Assembly (NCBI RefSeq): GCF_010731615.1
Contig: NZ_AP022618.1
Coordinates: 2,790,001 to 2,854,000 of the forward strand
Length of the DNA stretch: 64,000 bases
Direction: 5' to 3'
Source: Mycolicibacterium insubricum
Lineage (GTDB): Bacteria > Actinomycetota > Actinomycetes > Mycobacteriales > Mycobacteriaceae
Of the stretch, positions 35,859 through 44,621 are shown one piece after another (the first letter of the stretch is position 1; every line of letters begins with the position of its first letter). The notes below the pieces were generated by a model. The model was not told the origin of the DNA. It saw only the letters and a list, made by a program, of their open reading frames with translations, and ran no database searches. The translations under genes were made by a program, and so were the position numbers.

Positions 35859-36665
35859 GTGAGCGCAGACGACGCCGACTTCGAGGAGATCGCCAAATGG
35901 GATCCGGGCTTCATCGAGGGCTTCTACAACCTGATCGCACCGGTGGTCCGGAGCTACTTCCGGTCGGAGGTGCGCGGACTGGAATCGATTCCGTCGACCG
36001 GCGGAGCGCTGGTGGTGTCCAATCATTCCGGCGGGAATCTGACCCCGGATCCGCTCATCCTGCAGCCCGCCTTCTACCGACACTTCGGGTATGACCGGCC
36101 GCTGTACCTCTTGGCGCACTACGGCGTCTTCTACACGCCGCTGCGCGACTACATCAAGAGGCTCGGTGCCATCCACGCCAGCCGGCCAAATGCGCGCGAA
36201 GTGTTGAACTCCGGTGCCGTGGTGCTGGTTTTTCCCGGCGGTGACTATGACGCCTACCGGCCGACGTTCTCGCAGAACGTCATCGACTTCGAGGGCCGGG
36301 TGGGTTATGTCAGGACCGCGATCGAAACCGGGGTGCCGATCGTGCCCACCGTGTCCATCGGCGGCCAGGAGACGCAGCTGTTCGCCGCCCGTAACAGCTG
36401 GCTCGCGAAACGCTTAGGGCTGCACCGCATTCGGATGGATATCCTGCCGGTGAGCTTCGGGATCCCGTTCGGCATGAGCATGGTCTTTCCGGCGAACATT
36501 CCGCTGCCGTCGAAGATCGTGTTCCAGGTCCTCGACCCGATCCACGTCACCGATCGATTCGGTAAAGACCCCGACGTCCACGAGGTGGATGCACACGTGC
36601 GCTCGGTCATGCAGACCGCGCTCGACGGCCTCGCCCGCGAGCGCCGCTTTCCCGTGCTGGGGTGA
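35859..36665 (+). CDS. lysophospholipid acyltransferase-like protein
   Basis: A 268-residue acyltransferase (PlsC/DAGAT-like). The catalytic block is VVSNHSGGNLTPDP, a variant of NHx4D with the Asp displaced. The acceptor-binding block is VLVFPGGDYDAYRP, where FPGG replaces FPEG. A membrane-associating stretch is not obvious. The GTG at 35859 follows GAGGAGG; the frame upstream of it overlaps the transporter and is rejected. It would transfer an acyl group from acyl-CoA to a glycerolipid. Confidence 0.85.
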   Translation: MSADDADFEEIAKWDPGFIEGFYNLIAPVVRSYFRSEVRGLESIPSTGGALVVSNHSGGNLTPDPLILQPAFYRHFGYDRPLYLLAHYGVFYTPLRDYIKRLGAIHASRPNAREVLNSGAVVLVFPGGDYDAYRPTFSQNVIDFEGRVGYVRTAIETGVPIVPTVSIGGQETQLFAARNSWLAKRLGLHRIRMDILPVSFGIPFGMSMVFPANIPLPSKIVFQVLDPIHVTDRFGKDPDVHEVDAHVRSVMQTALDGLARERRFPVLG

Positions 36666-36759
36666 CATGTCGGCAGCGGCGCCGCGGCCCGAGTGGACGC
36701 CGAGCAACTGGTGTCGGGTTCACCCGGTTGATCGGCGTCCTCGTCGCATACTGGGCAGC

Positions 36760-37263
36760 ATGCCTGTTATCACCGCCGTGCATGGGGACGTCACCGAGCA
36801 GTCCGTCGACGCGATCGTCAACGCCGCCAACAATGCCATGCGCGGGGGCGGCGGAGTGGACGGCGCCATCCACCGCGGCGGCGGTCCCGCAATCCTGCGC
36901 GACTGCGTTGATAGATTCCCCGACGGACTGGCCACCGGTGACGCCGGTTGGACGACGGCGGGGGATCTGCCGGCACGGTGGGTGATCCACACCGTCGGTC
37001 CGAACTACACCGCCGGCCAGCGGGATCGGTCGCTACTGGTGTCGTGCTATCGCCGCGTCTTGGAGGTGGCCGACGAACTCGGTGCGAAATCCATTGCGGT
37101 TCCGCTGATCAGCGCCGGCATCTACGGTTGGCCGCGCCACGACGCCATCGCGGTCGCACTCGAAACCCTCGGCTCTGCCGACACCGGCGTTGAGGAGGCT
37201 CGTGTGGTCGCGTTCGACGCCGAGACGCACGGGCACGTTCTCGCCCAACTGGGCGCGAAATAA
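36760..37263 (+). CDS. macrodomain protein, O-acetyl-ADP-ribose deacetylase type
   Basis: A 167-residue macrodomain occupying almost the whole protein. Key stretches are GDVTEQSVDAIVNAANNAM, GGGGVDGAIHRGGG and the phosphate loop SAGIYGWP. These match MacroD-type enzymes that remove ADP-ribose modifications. No ribosome site is visible before ATG 36760; a CATACT -10-like element 13 bases upstream suggests a short or absent leader. It is a known chromosomal-type gene just left of the island. Confidence 0.92.
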   Translation: MPVITAVHGDVTEQSVDAIVNAANNAMRGGGGVDGAIHRGGGPAILRDCVDRFPDGLATGDAGWTTAGDLPARWVIHTVGPNYTAGQRDRSLLVSCYRRVLEVADELGAKSIAVPLISAGIYGWPRHDAIAVALETLGSADTGVEEARVVAFDAETHGHVLAQLGAK

Positions 37264-37307
37264 TTGGCGTCGGAATCCCGCTCTGGGTGAACCTAGGCTC
37301 AACTCTC

Positions 37308-37697
37308 ATGGGTGACTACGCGCAAACGCTGTGCGATGTGGATGTCACCGACGCCGAAGCGGACGAGCTCAAGCATCGCCTCCTGACGTGGCTGGTCGAC
37401 AAGCGGGTCATCCGCCCGGAGCTCACCGACTGCGGGATGAGCAGCGCGGGTGGCCATGCTCCCGGGGAGAACTACGGCTACGCGATCTATGGGCGGGAGG
37501 ACGCGACGTTGGACCCACCGCGGCTGTGGGCCAATGGGATGGAGATCGACACCGGGCGGCGGGTCTATTGGGGGCGGGACCTGGAGAGAAGCCGGCGGGA
37601 CGGAAATCGTCACAGTGAGAAAATGATCGAATGGGGCCCTTGGGCTTTGCGTCGGGGAGGGTGTTCGTACTCCGCGCGTCGGACGTTGTCTCGCTAG
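37308..37697 (+). CDS. hypothetical protein at island left edge
   Basis: A 129-residue protein I do not recognise. The first 40 residues are acidic/helical (DVTDAEADELKHRLLTWLVDK). The middle part contains GYAIYGREDATLDPPRLW. The last 30 residues are Arg-rich and look unlike the rest, so the native C terminus may have been replaced at the island boundary (inference). No clear ribosome site; a short-leader transcript is possible. It lies 44 bases after the macrodomain gene. Confidence 0.45.
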   Translation: MGDYAQTLCDVDVTDAEADELKHRLLTWLVDKRVIRPELTDCGMSSAGGHAPGENYGYAIYGREDATLDPPRLWANGMEIDTGRRVYWGRDLERSRRDGNRHSEKMIEWGPWALRRGGCSYSARRTLSR

Positions 37698-38630
37698 GTT
37701 TTCCAATTGCGGATCCGTTCGCCGGGTGACACGCAGCGCCGCCCGATGGCCAAGCGTCGACCCGATCGGCGACTAGCCACGGCGATCGCCGAACAGAGCT
37801 CGACCAAGATATTTCGTCACAGTGACGTATCCGCCACGTTCAACCGATGCGGGCGACAGGGGAGGGCCGGCGCGGCTCGGCCGGTGTCGGGCGTTCCAAG
37901 CCATACCGCGGCGGGCAACGGAACGCCGCGTGACCGCCAACAGGCACTGGGCCCGAACGCCGGCGGTCATCAATCAGATGCACATAAGGGCAGCGAAGTT
38001 CTCCGGGTCGGCGCGACAGAGGGGCAACGAAAAGCGGGACTGTCCGATCCGGGACATCTTGAGAGTGCGAGGGAGGGCTGACCAGCTCACTCTCAATTGA
38101 TTGCGGAACGGCCCAGCCGGATGTGTCCGGCGAAGGCCTGACAGTGGCGGATAGTTTCCAGGGGAGCATGACAGTGCCGGATCGCGCTATCTCGTCCGGG
38201 CCCAACTGCGGGATTGACATCATCGCCGGCCGCAGAGTCCTCCCACTCGATTGCCCGACCTCGGTTGAGGTGAAGCCTGGCGGGCGGCCGGTGCGCCGGT
38301 GGCATCGCAAGCGCTACTGGCCAGCATGGGGTGGCATCTGTAAGGCGCTGAAGTCGAACGAGTTGCGTTTGACGCATAGCATGACGCCGATGTCGTCGAT
38401 GCCGTTCTCGAACTACGACCGTCTCGATGGCGACATCCGCAGTCATCTACAGCTGAGCGCCCAGATCTCCCCGCGACGGCAGACCGCGGACGACATTTCG
38501 AGTCGCCTCACTGTTGACGGTCGAGATGCGCGCGAGACACGACACTCGCGAAAGCGAAAATGATCGATCTGCGTCATTAACTAAAGTTTGAATGTTAGGT
38601 TTAGGGCGTCGCCTAGCGTAAGGATCGTCT
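37698..38630. other. gene-poor left junction of the island
   Basis: About 930 bases without a convincing gene on either strand. It contains CGTCACAGTGACGTATCC at 37815-37832, the paired direct repeats TGACAGTGsCGGAT at 38139-38152 and 38169-38182, and just before 38631 an A/T-rich stretch that likely holds the promoter of the next gene (AAGGATCG ribosome site). Open frames here (for example minus-strand 37840-38310) have no recognisable family. Confidence 0.5.
38139..38182 (+). repeat. paired 14-bp direct repeats, left end of module A
   Basis: TGACAGTGGCGGAT (38139) and TGACAGTGCCGGAT (38169), differing at one base and starting 30 bases apart. ATGACAGTGCCGGA at 38168-38181 recurs inverted at 44604-44617, and CCTGACAGTG at 38137 recurs inverted near 44701-44710. 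They bracket module A in inverted orientation. Confidence 0.55.
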
Positions 38631-39410
38631 ATGAACGAGCTGCCCGAACCCTCACGGTGGTTCACGGATCACTTCGGCGAGCACAGCCAGAACGTGATAC
38701 TCGCCCTCGCGAAGGCTGGTCGCACAGCTCATGAGCGCGCCCTCGACGCCAAAGCCGGAAGTCAACTCACCTCGAACGAGGCCTATGGGGCGTTTTGGGT
38801 GATCTTGCCGGAGGAGGTTGCAGCACACTTGGCGTTCCTGCCCGGGCGCGAGGTCATACGGCCCACCGGCAGCCGTTATGACCTCGTCGTCTTCGATGGC
38901 ACTCTGGTGTTCCCTGCGAAGTGCGGTCGAGGATCGTCGGGGGCTGATCGGATCAAGTTGGGACACTCAGACTTCCGCCGTCGAGTCTTCTCGCTCGAAA
39001 GCGGAACTGACTCCGGCGTGCAGGAGCACCTGGAGTTCGACTACTGCTTGGCCGGCGACTTAAATGCCGCGGTCAAGGACGGTTCCTTCGCCTCGGCCAC
39101 TCAAGTAGCGCTGGTGGCCTACGACGTGTCCGCCCGCGGCGGTCTTCAGCATGTCTATGCAGGTGAGGCAACTCTTGATTCGTCCGGGCTTGTTACGTGG
39201 CACTACCGCGAGGAACTGCAGCTACACCTTCTCGATGGTGAGGGAGTCGCGCTGACAGGCCTCAACGAGGCAGCCGGGCGATTTGATGACGCGCCGCTTC
39301 CCGATAGCGACCTGACCTTGCGCGCACCCGGCGAGCCGTCGACCCAGGATGCCGACGCCGAAACTGCAGCTAGCACGGGAACTGAAGGTGCTGTGGATGA
39401 CCTTCAGTGA
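38631..39410 (+). CDS. uncharacterised protein partnered with XRE-ImmA/IrrE
   Basis: A 259-residue protein of unknown family. The N-terminal half contains RWFTDHFGEHSQNVILALAK and VVFDGTLVFPAKCGRG; the C terminus is an acidic, Ala/Thr/Glu-rich tail. A strand-rich middle with one aligned Asp and Lys (DLVVFDGTL, PAKCG) might be a PD-(D/E)xK-like fold, but this is speculative. AAGGATCG precedes the ATG. It overlaps the XRE-ImmA gene by 14 bases, so the two are made together. Pairing suggests that the protease partner regulates or senses it, as in ImmA/IrrE-controlled switches. Confidence 0.6.
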   Translation: MNELPEPSRWFTDHFGEHSQNVILALAKAGRTAHERALDAKAGSQLTSNEAYGAFWVILPEEVAAHLAFLPGREVIRPTGSRYDLVVFDGTLVFPAKCGRGSSGADRIKLGHSDFRRRVFSLESGTDSGVQEHLEFDYCLAGDLNAAVKDGSFASATQVALVAYDVSARGGLQHVYAGEATLDSSGLVTWHYREELQLHLLDGEGVALTGLNEAAGRFDDAPLPDSDLTLRAPGEPSTQDADAETAASTGTEGAVDDLQ

Positions 39411-40551
39411 CAGGGGTCAGCAGTCGGCGTCCATCAGTGATCACGACATCGCCAAAACATTCGACGGTGACCGCTTGCGGCAAGCTCGGCAGCTCGCGCT
39501 GCGTACGAAGCAAAGTCTTTCAGAACCACTAGGCGTATCTGCCGCCGCCGTCGGGCAATACGAGTCCGGTGCCACCCCACCCAGAGCTGACCTAATACCG
39601 ATCCTTGCGCGCGAGCTTGATGTTCCTCGTGAGTTCTTCGCAGCGGGCCGGCCGCTCGCTCGACTAGAAGCCGCAGATGCGTTCTTCCGAAGCCTTCGCG
39701 CGACGACGGCAAAGCAACGAGCCAAGGCCATTTCCTACACCGAACAACTATGGGAACTGATGCATGCCGTTGAGAAACATGTTCGACTACCCCCAGTCAA
39801 CCTTCCTGGTTTCGGCGGCGGTGAAATTGAACCTGGCGCGTTCCCCAGCGACCCGGTGGCGGCAGCAAGAGCGTTGCGAAAAGCATGGCGGCTGGGCACG
39901 GAACCGATCGCGCATCTCGTACGCACTATCGAGAACCAGGGCATCGTTACTGTACTGGTGCCTTTCGCCGAGAACGAGGTCGCGCGCATCGATGCCTTCT
40001 CCACTCTGTCGCTGTCGCGACCGATCATCGTCCTGTCACCCGACCGCGCAAACGACATCTATCGGCACCGATTTACCGCTGCGCACGAGCTCGGTCATCT
40101 CGTCTTGCACGGAGAACTCGCTGGTGGAGATCCTGCACTAGAGAGGGAAGCGGATCGATTCGCCGCCGAGTTCCTAACTCCCAGCTTGGTCATCCATGAC
40201 CTTCTCCCTCGACGGATCGACTTCCGCAAGTTGAACCGCCTGAGCGAACAGTGGGGCGTATCAATCAAGTCACTGATCTACAGGTGCAGAGAGGTCGGTC
40301 TACTGTCTGACGCCACAGCTCGCCGAGCGTACATCCGCCTCAACTACCTCTCGGAGCAGGGCGTGATCGCAACCCAGCCCGTGTATCAGTTCCCGGGCGA
40401 GGTACCTGCCCTTCTTCGCCGGGCCGTCGAACTGGCAGAGGTGAACGGCGTCACCATTACCTCATTAGCTCAAGAGCTTGCCTGGAAACCATCGCAGGTT
40501 CGTCGCATGCTCGGCGACGCAGACGAACGTCCGGCTCTCCGCTTGATTTAG
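39397..40551 (+). CDS. XRE-type HTH fused to ImmA/IrrE metalloprotease
   Basis: A 384-residue two-domain protein. The N-terminal Cro/C1 helix-turn-helix covers about residues 25-80 (SLSEPLGVSAAAVGQYESGATPP). The C-terminal ImmA/IrrE protease domain has the zinc motif AAHELGHLVLHG near residue 230, with a downstream Glu in EREADRFAAEFL. Such fusions (COG2856) cleave a repressor or partner in response to a stress or phage cue in mobile elements. ATG 39397 is preceded by GAAGGTG; the ATG at 39349 is deeper in the upstream gene. It is 43 bases before the SIR2 gene, suggesting control of that operon. Confidence 0.88.
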   Translation: MTFSDRGQQSASISDHDIAKTFDGDRLRQARQLALRTKQSLSEPLGVSAAAVGQYESGATPPRADLIPILARELDVPREFFAAGRPLARLEAADAFFRSLRATTAKQRAKAISYTEQLWELMHAVEKHVRLPPVNLPGFGGGEIEPGAFPSDPVAAARALRKAWRLGTEPIAHLVRTIENQGIVTVLVPFAENEVARIDAFSTLSLSRPIIVLSPDRANDIYRHRFTAAHELGHLVLHGELAGGDPALEREADRFAAEFLTPSLVIHDLLPRRIDFRKLNRLSEQWGVSIKSLIYRCREVGLLSDATARRAYIRLNYLSEQGVIATQPVYQFPGEVPALLRRAVELAEVNGVTITSLAQELAWKPSQVRRMLGDADERPALRLI

Positions 40552-40594
40552 CCAGCACTCCCGTCCACCAATCCCGAATTCGGAGACTCAAATC

Positions 40595-41737
40595 TTGACC
40601 AAAACTCACCCGCTAGCGCAACAAGTCGACTACCTGCGAGCAGCCCTTGAACAAGAGAAGAAACCTATCGGGATACTTCTTGGTGCGGGCGCTCCGATGT
40701 CGATTCGGATAGGCGAACAACCTCTCGTTCCTGGACTGGAAGCGCTTACAGCCTTTGTGCTCAGCGATGTGAGCGAGGATTACCGCACCGCTATAGAAGC
40801 TCTCGTCAGCCACCTCGACGAGAGTGAGCGCAGAAACCTCGAAGCGATCCTCAATTACGTCCGCGCAATCGCGACCCTGCCTGGAGCACTGCCCGTTCGA
40901 GGAATCGAGAAGGCCACGTTAGAAGCCCTCGACTCCGCAATATGCCGAGTAGTAAGAGAGCGTGTCAACGTTGACTTGCCGCAGAACGATAATCCGTACT
41001 TATCTCTGGCTCTATGGATCCGCGCTGTCCGAAGGCTGACGCCGACTCAGGTGTTCACAACCAACTATGACCTGTTGATGGAGCAAGCATTTGAACGTCA
41101 CAGGGTCGCCTACTTCGATGGGTTCATGGGCTCGCATGAACCCATCTTCGATCTTGAAGCGATCGAAGAAGACGACTTGCCCTCCCGTTGGACTCTCCTT
41201 TGGAAACTGCATGGCTCCATCAACTGGTCTCAAGATGAGTCTGGAAATGTAATTCGACGCCCCGCAAAAATAGACGACAAATATTCCGCTCTGGTCTACC
41301 CGAGTCATTTAAAGTATGATCAGAGTCGACGTCTTCCATATCTCGCGATGATGGACAGATTGAAGGTATTCTTGCGTAAACCCGGCGCGATTCTAGTGAG
41401 CTGCGGTTTCTCTTATCGGGACCAACATATTAATGAGGTCATAGATCAATCTCTACGCGCGAATCCCACTGCAAGCGTTCACGCCATGCTCTACGGCCCC
41501 TTGGATGACTACCCTGAGGCGGCTAAAATGGCGTCAGGCCTCCATAACTTAGTGCTTCTTGCGCAAGATTCAGCGATTATCGGCGGGAGCCGAGGGGCTT
41601 GGGCTGCACGCGATGACGAAGCCGGCGAGGAAGCTCGGACCTGTGATCTCGGAGATTTCGTAGCATTTGGCGCCTTCCTCCAAGGCCTGACCGGGGATTC
41701 TGCGCACATCGAAGTTGAGGTGCAGGATCATGGTTGA
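40595..41737 (+). CDS. SIR2-like NADase, anti-phage SIR2-HerA (Nezha) type
   Basis: A 380-residue SIR2-family protein. NAD-binding GAGAPMS near residue 31, TTNYD near 155, catalytic-His motif KLHGSIN near 204, and GFSYRDQHINEV near 271. The arrangement fits defence SIR2 domains that deplete NAD+ on phage infection, not protein deacetylases. Start is TTG with GGAG about 10 bases upstream; no better start exists. It overlaps the HerA gene by 8 bases. SIR2-HerA pairs are a known anti-phage complex; the assignment here rests on gene pairing and motifs. Confidence 0.88.
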   Translation: MTKTHPLAQQVDYLRAALEQEKKPIGILLGAGAPMSIRIGEQPLVPGLEALTAFVLSDVSEDYRTAIEALVSHLDESERRNLEAILNYVRAIATLPGALPVRGIEKATLEALDSAICRVVRERVNVDLPQNDNPYLSLALWIRAVRRLTPTQVFTTNYDLLMEQAFERHRVAYFDGFMGSHEPIFDLEAIEEDDLPSRWTLLWKLHGSINWSQDESGNVIRRPAKIDDKYSALVYPSHLKYDQSRRLPYLAMMDRLKVFLRKPGAILVSCGFSYRDQHINEVIDQSLRANPTASVHAMLYGPLDDYPEAAKMASGLHNLVLLAQDSAIIGGSRGAWAARDDEAGEEARTCDLGDFVAFGAFLQGLTGDSAHIEVEVQDHG

Positions 41738-43601
41738 TCCGACTCACATCGCTGATGTTACGAATGTCCAAGGCGACACGATTACCGCCGCGGTACGTCC
41801 TGAAGCAGCACCCGGACTCACATTCTCGAAAGGCCATGCCTACTTTGTTGGACAAGTCGGAGCGTACGTCAGAATCCCTTTGGGGCTAGTCGACCTCTTC
41901 GCGATCGTTGTTCAAGTCGGATCGACCGCACACGACGAGGAAGCGATCAGTGGTGCCGTCCCCGGGCGCCCGTGGCTACGCCTTGAGCTGCTCGGCGAAG
42001 CACACCGCGACGGCTCCTTTGAGCGCGGAGTTGCGCGCTACCCATCAATAGGGGACCGAGTCGTTCTCGTGACTGCCAATGACCTGAGCCTTCTGTACCG
42101 CGTGGAGGACGAAGCCAAGTCTCTGCGTATCGGCCACGTGGCTAACGCGCCCCACTTACCAGCCCTCGTAGATGTAACAAAGCTCGTAAACAGGCATACC
42201 GCAGTCGTCGGCAGCACAGGTAGCGGAAAATCAACAACGGTATCGGCCATACTCCACGGACTCACTGCCTCCGACAGATTCCCCTCATCTCGGGTTCTTG
42301 TGATTGACGTGCATGGCGAGTATGGCCATGCCTTCGGAGGGTCTGCACTTTGTTTGCAGGTGGATGCCGATGAACTCGCGATCACCGAAGGTAATAAGCA
42401 CCGGCAGCAACTTTGCCTGCCTTACTGGGCCTTACCCTTCGAGGACTTCTTGTACCTTTCACTCGGCACGGTGGATGATAACTCTGCAACGACAATCCAG
42501 CAGATGGTTATCGAGTCCAAGAGAACCTACGTCAGGAACCATCCTGAACTGGGATTGAACCCAAACGGGGTGACAGCAGACACTCCGGTTCCGTTTAGCG
42601 TGCGCCAGCTATGGCTCACGCTTCATGAGATGCACTTCGCTACTCACACAGTTCAATCGAACGCACAAACGGACGCAACCCGCGCATACGCAACAGATAA
42701 GTCCGGAGTTCCGCTGATAGGCGATGCGGAATCCGTGTCGCCCCCCACCTTTGAGCCGACAGTCCCGAGCAAAATATTTTTGAGTGGAGCAGCTATCAAC
42801 GTGCGGCGCCAAACCAACTCTCTTGGAGCAAGACTGCGCGATCCTCGATATAATTTCTTGTTCCGACCGGGCAAGTGGGATGTCGACGACTCGACAGGTG
42901 AAGTGTCGAGCGACCTTGGCGACTTCCTGGAGACTTGGCTCGGAGCCAAGGAGTCGGTAGTAATCGCTGATCTCTCCGGCGTTCCCAACCAAGTGCTTCA
43001 GAGAATCGTCAGCGTCTTGTTGCGCCTGCTCTACGAAGCACTAATTTGGGCAAGGAAGCTCTCGGAAGGTGGTCGAGAGCGTCCACTTCTCATCGTGCTC
43101 GAAGAAGCCCACCGTTACCTCAACGACAGCAAGGACGCCGCCGGAGAAATCGTGGAGAGAATCGTCAAGGAAGGGCGGAAGTTCGGCGTCGGAACAATGA
43201 TAGTGAGCCAACGGCCGAGTGAAATCAGGGCGACCGTTTTGTCGCAGATCGGATCTTTCGTTGTCCTCCGGCTCAGCAATACCTCGGATCGGACTTTAGT
43301 CCGTTCCAGTCTTCCGGACAACCTCTCCGGACTCTTCGACGCCGTTCCGGTTCTCCGCACAGGCGAAGCAATTATAACGGGTGACATTGTGAAGCTTCCT
43401 ACACGAGTAGTCATCGAGTCTTCGAACCTGACCCGCCCCGACAGCTCCGATCCAGATGTGGTCGGCCGGAGGCTTCCGGGTGGCTGGGATGCGCCGCGAC
43501 TTCCACAGGATTACGCAGATGTTGCTTGGGCGTGGCGGCATTTAACACCTCATAGTCGTCGAGTAATCCGCACAATCGCTAATAACACAGGAGAGAAATA
43601 G
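41730..43601 (+). CDS. HerA-like hexameric ATPase of SIR2-HerA system
   Basis: A 623-residue HerA/FtsK-type motor. An N-terminal beta-rich HAS-barrel-like domain (to about 120) is followed by Walker A GSTGSGKST near residue 161 and Walker B LLIVLEEAHR near 455. It has the Gln/Arg sensor region SQRPSEIRATVLSQ. The helical insert between them carries RLRDPRYNFLF. In known systems it assembles with SIR2 and has ATPase/helicase activity. ATG 41730 overlaps the SIR2 stop by 8 bases, preceded by AGGTGCAGG. The two proteins are probably made in a fixed ratio. Confidence 0.9.
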   Translation: MVDPTHIADVTNVQGDTITAAVRPEAAPGLTFSKGHAYFVGQVGAYVRIPLGLVDLFAIVVQVGSTAHDEEAISGAVPGRPWLRLELLGEAHRDGSFERGVARYPSIGDRVVLVTANDLSLLYRVEDEAKSLRIGHVANAPHLPALVDVTKLVNRHTAVVGSTGSGKSTTVSAILHGLTASDRFPSSRVLVIDVHGEYGHAFGGSALCLQVDADELAITEGNKHRQQLCLPYWALPFEDFLYLSLGTVDDNSATTIQQMVIESKRTYVRNHPELGLNPNGVTADTPVPFSVRQLWLTLHEMHFATHTVQSNAQTDATRAYATDKSGVPLIGDAESVSPPTFEPTVPSKIFLSGAAINVRRQTNSLGARLRDPRYNFLFRPGKWDVDDSTGEVSSDLGDFLETWLGAKESVVIADLSGVPNQVLQRIVSVLLRLLYEALIWARKLSEGGRERPLLIVLEEAHRYLNDSKDAAGEIVERIVKEGRKFGVGTMIVSQRPSEIRATVLSQIGSFVVLRLSNTSDRTLVRSSLPDNLSGLFDAVPVLRTGEAIITGDIVKLPTRVVIESSNLTRPDSSDPDVVGRRLPGGWDAPRLPQDYADVAWAWRHLTPHSRRVIRTIANNTGEK

Positions 43602-43605
43602 CCAC

Positions 43606-43815
43606 ATGGAACGCACTTTCGTTTCGAGCTCAAACTTGAACTCGGTCGGGTACGATGAGGCAAGCATGACGCTTGAAGTTGAGTTCAAAGACGGCTCCCT
43701 GTATCAGTACTTTGACGTTCCAGGCTCCATGCATCAAGGGCTGATGGGAGCGAGCAGCGTGGGGCAGTACTTCACGCAGAACATTCGCAATGCTTTCAGG
43801 TACTCCCGACTGTGA
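43606..43815 (+). CDS. KTSC domain protein
   Basis: A 69-residue protein that is entirely a KTSC domain: SSNLNSVGYDEASMTLEVEF, GSLYQYFDVP and the C-terminal VGQYFTQNIRNAFRYSRL. In KTSC the conserved set Lys-Thr-Ser-Cys is present or replaced; here the N-terminal motif starts SSSNL. Function in other bacteria is unclear; some copies accompany toxin or restriction genes. It starts 4 bases after the HerA stop, so it belongs to the same operon. GAGAAA precedes the ATG. Confidence 0.82.
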   Translation: MERTFVSSSNLNSVGYDEASMTLEVEFKDGSLYQYFDVPGSMHQGLMGASSVGQYFTQNIRNAFRYSRL

Positions 43816-43833
43816 CGCGCGATAACACGTCAA

Positions 43834-43868
43834 CAAGGTCATACATGACGGACCGATTGATGACCTTG
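43834..43868. terminator. stem-loop after the SIR2-HerA-KTSC operon
   Basis: Perfect 9-bp arms CAAGGTCAT and ATGACCTTG with a 17-base loop, 19 bases after the KTSC stop. Position fits the end of the operon, though the loop is long and no U-run follows; it could also be a relic of a mobile element. Confidence 0.35.
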
Positions 43869-44039
43869 ATCACTTCTGCCGCGTCACGCTCATGCAGGGG
43901 ATCGTAGAGCCGCGGTAGGACACGGCGTCCCACATCCGCTCCATCGCCCGGGACAGGGTCGCCACCACGATCACGGTTTTATCGCACACCCGCGGGGTTA
44001 CTGCCCCAGGCTTTGGGCTGTGGTGCACCATTAGGAACC

Positions 44040-44621
44040 ATGGGCACCGCTGACACCGCCATGCATATCGCCGCCACCGGCACCCTAGTGAGCATCGGCT
44101 ACGAGGGGAAGACAGTCGATGATCTGGTCGCCCAGCTGCTCGAACGGAGCGTTCGCGTTCTCGTCGACGTACGGCTGACTCCGCTCAGCCGCAAGCCTGG
44201 TCTGTCCAAGACAAAGCTCGCTGAGGCCCTTCGTGCCGCCGGTATCGACTACGTTCACCACCGCGCCCTGGGCAACCCGAGGGACAACCGCGCCGGGTTC
44301 CGAGCTGGTGAGCCCGAGTCCCTGATGAGATACCGCGAGGTCCTCGACACCACCGACGCGACGGACGCTCTTGCACACGTCTGCGAACTCTTGGATGGTG
44401 GTGTGGTTGCCTTGCTCTGCTTCGAGCAAGACCACGCCGAGTGCCACCGGAACGTCGTCGAGACCACGAGGGAGTATCGTCACTGTGACGTATCTACCGC
44501 AGCCATCCGGGTGGCGGCGGACGGTGCTAGGCGCGGCTCGATAGCGGCACGGTCCGGCGCTCTCATGTATTTGCAGATCGCGCCTAGGGGAACATTTCGC
44601 CAGTCCGGCACTGTCATCTAA
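44040..44621 (+). CDS. DUF488 family protein
   Basis: A 193-residue protein. The first 145 residues are a DUF488 domain, with SIGYEGKTVDDLV, LVDVRLTPLSRKPG and CFEQDHAECHRN, the last carrying the family's conserved Cys-His. The C-terminal 50 residues (from EYRHCDVST on) look foreign and contain the palindrome CGTCACTGTGACG at 44478, so the end may have been swapped by recombination. Function is not established; DUF488 proteins are frequent in mobile regions. ATG 44040 follows AGGAA; the TTG at 44013 is not favoured. Confidence 0.8.
   Translation: MGTADTAMHIAATGTLVSIGYEGKTVDDLVAQLLERSVRVLVDVRLTPLSRKPGLSKTKLAEALRAAGIDYVHHRALGNPRDNRAGFRAGEPESLMRYREVLDTTDATDALAHVCELLDGGVVALLCFEQDHAECHRNVVETTREYRHCDVSTAAIRVAADGARRGSIAARSGALMYLQIAPRGTFRQSGTVI

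Noticed and set aside
34419..36176. 585-codon minus-strand frame
   Set aside because: Overlaps the MFS transporter and acyltransferase genes in another frame; Arg/Pro-rich shadow.
37840..38310. 156-codon minus-strand frame in the island's left junction
   Set aside because: No recognised family, no ribosome site, and it crosses the direct repeats.
38123..38563. 146-codon plus-strand frame in the same junction
   Set aside because: Ends in a basic low-complexity tail and shows no domain; it also contains the end repeats.
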